From Blastobasis lacticolella (Eukaryota; Arthropoda; Insecta; Lepidoptera; Blastobasidae), in assembly GCA_905147135.1 (NCBI GenBank), contig LR990060.1, forward strand, positions 11,362,001-11,426,000: 64,000 bases of DNA, written 5' to 3'. Numbering within the stretch: the stretch's first letter is position 1; each line of letters begins with the position of its first letter. This document shows positions 56,430 through 64,000 of this stretch, one piece after another. A program made the translations under genes and the position numbers. The notes below the pieces were generated by a model, which was not told the DNA's origin, did not search any database, and saw only the letters and a program-made list of their open reading frames with translations.

Positions 56430-56600
56430 CCGTCTTTAAAGGGCTAGCTTACTATAAGCCAACTAGTTAAACGTTGAGTGTTGCTAGTTCAATCAACTGT
56501 AGGCCTAGGCATTCAATTAAATGCCGGCGTTTAATTAACGGACTAGCCTTCTCATTAAATGGCTGATTTAACCAGATGGCTGCGACATATACAATTATGA
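56430..56600. repeat. Right inverted-repeat arm matching 48190-48340
   Basis: ATGCCGGCGTTTAATTAA, AAATGGCTGATTTAACCAGA and TGGCTGCGACATAT are the reverse complement of the corresponding left-flank blocks. Confidence 0.6.
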
Positions 56601-56962
56601 AGTACACACTTTGTACGAGTATACTTACTTGAAGCAAAGAGATAGATAGATGTTGTGCGTTGTGCACTCGCGTGCGAGGGCGTGTACGTCTGCCTTGACC
56701 ATAATCCAGGATTTATCAGATCATGGAGCGACTGCCATCTGACCTCCCAGTTAATAGGGGAACCTGACCACATAGGATCATGGTTACACATACAGTCGCC
56801 TGAATGTGCAGATTATGTCACGATGTTTTCCCTCATTGTAAGTACCTTGAGTGCCCTCAAGGGGCTTAGTGACGCAGGGGTGTCGCAGCCATGAATATAT
56901 CATACAATTATGAAGTACACACTTTGTACGAGTATACTTACATGAAGCAAAGAGATAGATAA
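56589..56962. repeat. 60-base direct repeat enclosing SINE-A
   Basis: ATACAATTATGAAGTACACA through AAGCAAAGAGATAGATA occurs at 56589-56649 and again at 56902-56962, with one difference seen. The unit between them contains a SINE-A fragment and a copy of GTGACGCAGGGGTGTCGCAG, which is also found at 48174. Confidence 0.65.
56658..56842 (-). mobile_element. SINE-A fragment
   Basis: Body and tail on the minus strand, with an internal deletion in the middle (TCAGATCATGGAGCGACTG). The head is missing. Confidence 0.7.
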
Positions 56963-57095
56963 AAAGATAAATACTTTATTGCTCATAAAACATAACAATA
57001 CCAATTACTTACAATAACATTGAACACATATGAGCAAAGGCGGCCTTATCGCTACAAGCGATCTCTTCCAGGCCACAAAGTGTTTACAGCTACAG
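56963..57095 (-). mobile_element. LINE 3'-UTR tail, same family as 3655-3795
   Basis: Shares GCAAAGGCGGCCTTATCGCT and AAGCGATCTCT with 3735-3772. Confidence 0.5.
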
Positions 57096-57234
57096 GTACT
57101 AAATCTCGTTGACTTGAAGCAATAATTATCAGTTGTGTCAATTATATCTGTGTTATATCTCTGTATTTCTTTATTGTGTGCAATAAATAGTTAAATGAAT
57201 AAATTAAATTAATAATCACTACATATTATAAATC

Positions 57235-57430
57235 AAAGTCCCACGCCGTGTTTGTCTGTCTGCCTGTTCATGATAAACTCAATAACTAAGTACTGAGTAA
57301 CAATGTATGTATGTATGTATGTAAACTCTTTATTGCAATTAAAAAGAAATACAGTAAGTAGAAAAATATCATTTTACAAAGCAAAGGCGGGCTTATCCCA
57401 CAATGGGATTTCTACACAACAAATAATACA
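57235..57430 (-). mobile_element. LINE tail and ATGT microsatellite
   Basis: An (ATGT)4-5 run at 57305-57321 is followed by CTTTATTGCAATTAAAAAGA and GCAAAGGCGGGCTTATCCCA, resembling the tail family at 56963-57095. 57232-57300 resembles the repeat at 61035. Confidence 0.45.
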
Positions 57431-58389
57431 CTTAGGTTTAGTTTTTGTAGTGGCAATTTGTTTCCACTTTCGATCTTGAATTCCATCTCCCAGTATAGGT
57501 ATGCATGTATAGTACTAAATTGCGAATAGCATGTGGCGCTCCCCTAATATTTGGCATGACTCATTTCACGCAGAGCTTGCCGAGCCGACACATGGGCGAA
57601 GGGGCGAAGGCAGAGCAGAGAGCGTGTAGACGTCGCAAGGTTTTGCGTTTCGGATAAATAGGAGCTCCAAGTAGCTACACCAAAGTATTTCATATAAGTG
57701 TTTCAATAAACATCACTGTTAGACAGAAATGTTGAGGAAACATCGAGGGAATTTACGTAGAACATATTATCAACAATCTATTAATGAACCTGCAATTAAT
57801 CAAAGAAGTGGTCTAAAACAGAAATCGTCCTTTTTAGAACTGGCCTAATGAAGGAATGGTCAAATCCAGAACTAGTCATATATAGAAAGAGATAAATAAA
57901 GAAATGGTCCCCAAACGTCAAAAAGCCTATCGCTGTAGCTTATGCTCTCGTAATATTCTGCTCGTTTCCAGGCGTTCATAAGCTGATTAGTCAGTGTTAA
58001 ATGAACCTTGTCTCATATTGTGCTAAAATGAAGCCGAGTTGGAAACTTTGCGAGTTTTCAGCAGCGATACCTCATTCCGGAATCACTTAATTGACTAAAG
58101 AGAGCTCGGGAGGCAGACTTCATTCAAATAGGAGTGTATAATGGCCTTCTAATTTCGACTTTTGACGGTGTTGATTGCACGCTGTTTAGAATTGTAGATT
58201 TTAAACCAAGGGAAATGTTTTAAATAGGTATACATTCAAGCAGTACCGGAACATTATGATTATGACATTAAATATTTACAGTTATAGTAAAAAATACACT
58301 AGCGGAGGAACTACGAAAGTCTAGTGCAAGACTTCGTATTTTAGACGTTTGGAGTGGAAACGTTGGGACCGTGCAATCCTGGTGCGAGA
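57431..58389. other. Stretch without recognised gene
   Basis: No coding signal and no repeat shared with the rest of the window. Confidence 0.45.
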
Positions 58390-58995
58390 ATAGTAGTTTA
58401 TGCAACTGTCATATAAAAGGGGGTATTAAAACATGAGTGGCTGTTTATCATACGAGGCGTGGCCGAGTATGATAATAGTTTGACACGAGTGTTTTAATAC
58501 CTAATTATATGCAGTTGCATCCACTACTTTATCTACACTCATATTATAGGTTTTAAGACTTTCGTGGTTATTCACTACACTTTCACTACACATATTATCG
58601 GGTTTGTTACCACGGTTACCACGGTTAGTATTGTTTTTACCTCGATATTTCGACGCAGTTGCATGCGTCATGGTCACGAGTTGACTGGTGCCGCTGTGTC
58701 AACCTGTCAACCTGTCAGCTGTGGCACCAGTCAACTCGTGACCATGACGCATGCAACTGCGTCGAAATATCGAGGTAAAAACAATACTAACCGTGGTAAC
58801 AAACCCGATAATATGTGTAGTGAAAGTACACTCATATTTTATGTTCAAATATCGTACCTATAATTTTCTCAACTTTGCTGGAAGTAAGCTGCGAGTCAGT
58901 TCTGTTATGATATTTTAACATAAAAATATGAGCGTAGATAAAGTAGTGTATGCAACTGCATATAATATATGACAGTTGCATAAACTACTATTATA
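58390..58995. mobile_element. Foldback element with nested palindrome
   Basis: The outer ends TAGTAGTTTATGCAACTGTC and its complement at 58970-58990 form terminal inverted repeats. Inside, roughly 58577-58692 and 58722-58827 are near-perfect inverted copies (about 105 bases) around a spacer of about 30 bases. The left arm carries an extra copy of a 9-10 base ACCACGGTT unit. A fragment of the same family is at 63953-64000. Confidence 0.75.
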
Positions 58996-59668
58996 GAACT
59001 ATCCAAAAAAATGAATGACGCCACTGGTGACCGGAGAGCTGGCTCGTTCCTAGGGCAACGGATTAGCATTGCCATCCAACGAGGGAACGCTGTGGGAGGG
59101 AAGGAGCGGTGTGGACGACTTTTTGAATTTTTTGTATGTATTTTATATGCATTAGTGTATATTTTTAGTACTTTAGAAGTAGTACCTAGGTATGAGACTC
59201 GAAAAAATATTGAAAAGTTGCGTAGCCAGCCTTCTGGGCACCATTGCGGTGTAAAGCGGTGTGGACGACTTATTAAATTTTAAATGTTTTCTAAGTATAA
59301 GCCCCACTTGCACTAAATTCAAGTTTAAGAATAACGTTTAACGTTGTTTTAATTAATTTTTTTGTTTAAGTATCAGTTTAAATGCATTTATGAATTTGGC
59401 GCATGCATCTTACTGTTTATTTTAATGGTCTGTGTAAATACTCTGGAAAATGAAATGGACTTGTTGATAAAAAAAAAATTAAGAATAATGAGAGAAAAAA
59501 TTTGTCTAGGGGCTTGATGAGCCTTCTTAATTAAAAAAAGGCATTGAAATTAATTAGGCACATAATAGCTAATCATTACAGAGACGGCCTGCCCATTACT
59601 ATCTATTCACGGCTGAACATGGGCTTTCCATCATGCTTTCTACATTTGTCAGAAAATTCATTTATTTG
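58996..59668. other. Stretch without recognised gene
   Basis: Contains AGCGGTGTGGACGACTT twice (59105 and 59253). The 90-codon ORF spanning them shows no family features. Confidence 0.45.
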
Positions 59669-60013
59669 AATTCAATGAGGGGTTTTCCAGTAGGCATTGA
59701 TAGTAGGTTTCAAAAAGCATCAATAGATGGCGCTCCTACAATTTTGGTAATCTTTTTTAATCTGTATGATTGTGGCAGTGATTTCATGCAGCCAACTAAT
59801 ACTAAACTGAAAAATCAAATGTTAATAATATAAACATAACTGTTAAAGGTTGAACGAAATGTAAAAAGAAATATTTATACTCGTAGAAGTTGGTACTATG
59901 TTCCATTATTATTACAACCTCTAAAAAGGTTGAAAGCTATTGACAAATACAATATTATCCAATACAACGTACCCACTGTTTATATCCTGTTTGCTAAGAA
60001 CCTATTTTTCACC
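59669..60013. mobile_element. TIR element (family of 18465-18890), one end missing
   Basis: Starts CAATGAGGGGTTTTCCAGTA and follows the 18465-18890 element in reverse complement until CTATTTTTCACCG, where the match ends. Confidence 0.7.
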
Positions 60014-60139
60014 GTTTCGTTCCGATCATTAATTCCTAAGACCACCTTCCGACTCCATGGACTCCATCATGAGACCAGCTCTATTGTACCATATTAATGC
60101 ATTGTCATCTAAGTTACATACGTATTCCAAATTTCAGCT

Positions 60140-60537
60140 CAATGAGGAGTTTTCCAGTAGGTATTGTCAATTGGTTTCAAAAAGCATCAATAGATGGCAC
60201 TCCTACAATTTTGGTAATTTTTTACCAAAAGGTTCAACGAAATGTATTTTAAAACAAACCTTTTATATTTGTATTGCGTCCATTCTTGATCCTAGTGTCC
60301 ATGAAACGAATTAACTCAGTCAAATTGATGTTGGTTTGTTTGTAATAATTTATTACAACCTCTAAAATGATTGAAAACTATTGATAAATACAATATTATC
60401 CAATACAACGTATCCAGTGTTTATATCCTCTTTGCTAAGAACCTATTTCAAGCGATATCAATTACCAAAATTGTCGGGGCGCCATCTTGGGAGAGGTTAG
60501 GAATGCTATAGATACCTATTGGAAAACTGTTCATTGA
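60140..60537. mobile_element. TIR element (family of 18465-18890), internally deleted
   Basis: Both terminal repeats are present (CAATGAGGAGTTTTCCAGTA at 60141 and the complement ending TTCATTG at about 60537). The middle is shorter than in 18465-18890. Confidence 0.75.
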
Positions 60538-60544
60538 ACACCGA

Positions 60545-60660
60545 GAAATTACTTTCTGCATTGTCTACTGGTTGACTGGAAGATAAAGCCTTAATGGCTT
60601 TAAGTCCGCCAATTGTATTATTGTGCAATAAAGTTTTAAATAAATAAATAAATAAATTAG
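60545..60660 (+). mobile_element. LINE 3'-UTR tail, same family as 800-912
   Basis: GGTTGACTGGAAGATAAAGC, then GTGCAATAAAGTTTTAAA and an AAAT microsatellite, typical of a lepidopteran LINE 3' end. Confidence 0.6.
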
Positions 60661-61034
60661 TGAAATTAGAATTTTCCCCGAACATACATACTACAAAGTT
60701 ACGGTAAGCTTGTATAAAAAGCATCAAACGAATTCTCTTGTAATATTGTGTACGAAATAATAGCATACAAACTTACATACCAAGAAATCGCTTTTCCGGA
60801 TACCGGTTTCCGCTCTATTTCCTCCGAAAAGGGATTTAACCGTAGTTCGGTCATATTATTACGGTCTATCCCGGAATCCTGTCCTATCCTAATGTCAACA
60901 GTGTTGTGGAGTGAATGGTACCTAAAGTGTTGGACTGAAAGCGATTTCTTTTCTCATCACTTTTGAAACATTGTGGGCCTATTGTCTGCCCTCCTTTAGT
61001 GATATCATAGATACAGTATGATATCTATGCATAG
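60661..61034. other. Stretch without recognised gene
   Basis: No motif supports the 72-codon ORF here. Confidence 0.45.
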
Positions 61035-61190
61035 TCACTACTTAGTATAAAAGTCCCACGCCGCGTCTGGCTGTCTGACTGTTTGCGATAAACTCAAAAA
61101 CTACTGAACTTAGAAGGTTTAGGTGTATAATTTGTTTACTCGGTTTAAACGGTTACTCGTGCGAAGCCGGGACGGGTCGCTAGTATAAAT
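61035..61190 (+). repeat. Non-autonomous DNA repeat ending GGGTCGCTAGT
   Basis: Begins AAAGTCCCACGCCGCGTC, contains GCGATAAACTCAAAAACTAC and ends CGAAGCCGGGACGGGTCGCTA. Similar to 57232-57300. Family knowledge: this pattern is common in moth and butterfly genomes. A related, more degraded stretch follows to about 61400. Confidence 0.5.
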
Positions 61191-61399
61191 TAAAGTCGCT
61201 TCCGTTTCTGTCTGTCTGCATGTATGTATTTCCGATAACTCCTGAATTGCGCAACAAATTTAAATGCGATTTTAACCATAATTTAGAGAATTTCTCAGGA
61301 AAAGTTTATATCTATGCTCCATGCATATTACTATAAAGAAAAGTCGGGAAAACCTCGCACGGGTTTCCGTTCGTTCGTTTCGTTCCAGAACAGGTCGTT

Positions 61400-62100
61400 A
61401 GTGAAAAATAAATAAAAACCATTTCAATTTAAACTTACAAAAGAATGGAGCAAATTATAATATTCATTCTGTCCATAGAGGGGACGCGAATGCAAAAACA
61501 GAAACGCTATTTGTTCGCCCAAATTGGATTCGCGCGGAAAGACAGCGGAAAATATGGAAACTCCGCCATTAAGCATTTCGTTGGCGGGAACAATGGGCCC
61601 AAATGTATGGCAACACCGAGCCATCGCCGCCATTGTTGCGGCCATAATGCTATTACGCGGCCAAATTGAATGAATAATTAAATGTTTCGACGCTCGAAAC
61701 GCCCACATTACGATTTCAATGTGCCGGGTTACAGTTGAATTACTTTTTATTGGCGGCCAGCTGGGTATTTGAATTTGATGCGTTTACATTCCATTCTGTA
61801 TTAATGTTTTGAGTTTGAATGTTATCATCGTCATTATCATTATCTCGCGGCTAATCCCGGCTTCTGCCAGCCTTCTGTCTCCTCCATTTCTTTCGGTCTT
61901 CGCATCCACGTACCTGCCGTTAGCTCTCGCATCCGACCCGACTTAGCGATGTCAATTCATTGCTGCTTAGGACTCCCTCGGGACCTCATTCCTGCTGATA
62001 CCGACAAGTTTATGGCACCTATTTACCACAAATCTCTGGGGCTTAACACGTGACCAAACCAGGTCAGGTCAGAAGACCCTACGGTTAGGATGTATGAAAA
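61400..62100. other. Stretch without recognised gene
   Basis: 61480-61760 is richer in GC and in short runs such as GCCGCCATTGTTGCGGCC than its neighbours. No splice-compatible ORF with family motifs was found. Confidence 0.4.
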
Positions 62101-62124
62101 TGAAATAAAAAACAGAATGAATCA

Positions 62125-62235
62125 GTATGTCAGGACCGTAGCATGTGCTACGATTGTAGGGCTGCAGCACATGCTACGGTTCTGAAACGCTACGTCAGCA
62201 ACGCATTGCTACAGACCTGCCGCTACGGGAAAAGG
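62125..62235. repeat. Hairpin-rich element with GTAGCATGTGCTAC
   Basis: ACCGTAGCATGTGCT (62133-62147) is inverted at 62167-62181 as AGCACATGCTACGGT. Further CTACG repeats follow. Probably a small palindromic MITE. Confidence 0.55.
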
Positions 62236-63224
62236 CATTACGTTGTATGACCAACTTTCTCATTTTAGAAGTTGCCGTTTTTATAGCACATAGATATTTG
62301 CAAAAAAAAAAAATTATTTTACTTTATATTTAAAAACTGGTCTGGATAATAAAGTAAGTATGTCTAAATGCTACTAAGTCATTAAAAATAAATAAAAAAT
62401 TACTTAAAGTATTTCAAAATATCCCTTTTTATTTGAAGTCAGTTTTGCCTCTTTAACCAAATATAATTTTATAACGTAGGCAGTTATAAAGTAAATTTCA
62501 AAAAGTTAGCATAATGTTGTTCTATTATACCTACCTAAAAGTTTCATCGTAAATGGATTAATTTCAAAGAAATTCAAAATTTCGCTCGTTTGAAATTTGC
62601 GCTTTTGGTTATTTTCTCCATTCAAAACGGCAATTTTTTATTTAGAGACCTAGTATTTGTGGGCTTTGCCAAAGCATTTGTAGTATATAATTTACAAAAA
62701 AGATTTTTTTATAATTTAGCAAAAAACGTCATTTTTCTGTAGATTCTATGTTTAACACAGAAAAATTGAATCTCATTATTGTCCTAACCAATTTATTGTT
62801 TCCCGACATACTCTAGAACATTAACTCGACCGCCAGCACTGCCGATATCCTCGTACAATATGCAGCAGCAAACGTCGCATAACATAAATTGGATATTTTT
62901 AGTCTATCTCTGGCGCATGGACGGGTGCTTGGCTATCCGAGCGAGGATCAAAGGCCTGTTTATATTAAACCGCTCGTTGGCTCGGCTCTTACTGCATATC
63001 ATATAACGTATATATACATATAATGAAGTCGTATAGCTGATCTAGGCTGCGATTGCTTTGATAATCGGCGGTCCTGGGTTTTCATTACGTTTTCCCGATG
63101 GCATGACGTAATAAGGAAATAAATGAGTTTAATTAAAAGGAGCGGCCTCTTAACGGTATCGTAAGCCATTTGCTGTCAAGCGAAGGCGATAACGAAACTT
63201 TTTTATTATAGAGGGAGGCGAATG
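62236..63224. other. AT-rich stretch without recognised gene
   Basis: No coding or repeat signal that I can support. Confidence 0.45.
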
Positions 63225-63275
63225 AACAAGGGGGGCCTGATGGTAAATGGTCACCGCCGCCCATGGACACCGCAA
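63225..63275 (-). mobile_element. CR1/jockey-like LINE tail fragment
   Basis: GGTAAATGGTCACCGCCGCC and CATGGACACC match the complement of the tail at 32745-32830. Confidence 0.5.
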
Positions 63276-63952
63276 CTTGGGTTGCCAAAAAATGACAATA
63301 AAAATATGGGATATACCATACGAATGCGAAAAATACCATTTCGGGTGTCAAAAAAAATTGTATTCATTTAAAGATACAGTATTATTTGGTTTATTTTTTT
63401 AACAGATTTTTACAATCTGTATGCCACCTTAGTCGAAAGGGTTGGTGCTATTCTACCAAACCACATAATGGAATGTCGAAAAAAATAATTATATAGGTAC
63501 TAAATGACCCATCACTTGACTAGAAACAAATAGAAAACTTTTTCTATCTTCGTGTCAGTCTTCGCCAAGAGAGTTTCCAAAGAAACGAAAGAGAAAAGCT
63601 ACAAAATCTAACAACAAATCTTACCCACACTTGATACTTACTGTTGGTACCAAATACTGTGTTCGTTGTACTTATTTGTACCCACAAACACGGCTGAGTA
63701 GTGTAGTTCACACAGGCAACTGCACAATGTGCTAATGAAATCAAAGTGGTCAAAGGTGCAATCAATACAGTGTGATGAGGCTCGTCTGTCTATGCATAGC
63801 TGGATACAGTTATAGCTCGTACAGTCGGTTCCCTTATGTCGCCAGGCATATTGTTGTTTCATATAGGTACTGCACCAAATAGCTACATTAAATCTATACA
63901 TATTTTAAGGTTATGTTCCGGGTTTCCTACCGCGTACCTTTGTTGACGAGTA
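63276..63952. other. Stretch with a SINE-B scrap and no recognised gene
   Basis: 63425-63470 holds CACCTTAGTCGAAAGGGTTG and GTGCTATTCTACC, a remnant of the SINE-B head on the minus strand. The rest shows nothing. Confidence 0.45.
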
Positions 63953-64000
63953 GCCCGATATTTCGATACAGTTTCATGCATCATGGTCACGGGACGACTG
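63953..64000. mobile_element. Fragment of the foldback family, cut by the window edge
   Basis: CCCGATATTTCGATACAGTT and CATGCATCATGGTCACG correspond to 58640-58680 of the foldback element. Confidence 0.6.

Overview
This looks like a nuclear segment of an insect genome, most likely a moth or butterfly. The inference rests on intron-rich GH27 glycosidase genes and on a repeat load of tRNA-derived SINEs with GAT tails, RTE- and CR1/jockey-like LINEs, palindromic MITEs and a TED/17.6-like env-bearing Ty3/gypsy element. There is no bacterial-style operon, rRNA gene, CRISPR array or intact tRNA gene.

Layout. (1) 0.1-29.2 kb holds three copies of one alpha-N-acetylgalactosaminidase/alpha-galactosidase-like gene (glycoside hydrolase family 27). 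Copy A is on the minus strand (exons 1-5 at 6429-1673, continuing off the left edge). Copy B is on the plus strand (9205-16548) and copy C on the minus strand (28879-20896). A and B are head to head. B and C are tail to tail and form the arms of an inverted duplication (about 8880-17730 and 20545-29181) around a 2.8 kb spacer. B and C each keep ten exons of exactly matching length, giving 414 codons. (2) 29.2-48 kb is repeat-rich, with one plausible orphan coding exon carrying a signal peptide (31865-32016). (3) 48.6-56.3 kb is one Ty3/gypsy element of the errantivirus type on the minus strand, with gag, pol and env. Its LTRs match over their whole shared length, but a SINE interrupts gag. It sits between inverted-repeat arms of an older element. 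(4) 56.3-64 kb holds MITEs, foldback elements and LINE tails, with no recognisable gene.

How the parts relate. The GH27 proteins would be secreted or lysosomal exoglycosidases. Their nucleophile, acid/base region and four disulfide pairs are preserved, but several positions normally near-invariant in the family are changed, and exon 5, next to the active site, has diverged far more than its neighbours. The transposons give a relative clock: some insertions are shared by both palindrome arms, others are in only one. Two SINE families (here SINE-A and SINE-B) each share a 3' tail with a different RTE-type LINE in the same window (RTE-1 and RTE-2), which suggests two SINE/LINE partnerships.

All calls come from reading the sequence and comparing parts of the window with one another. 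Family assignments rest on recognised motifs, not on database searches.
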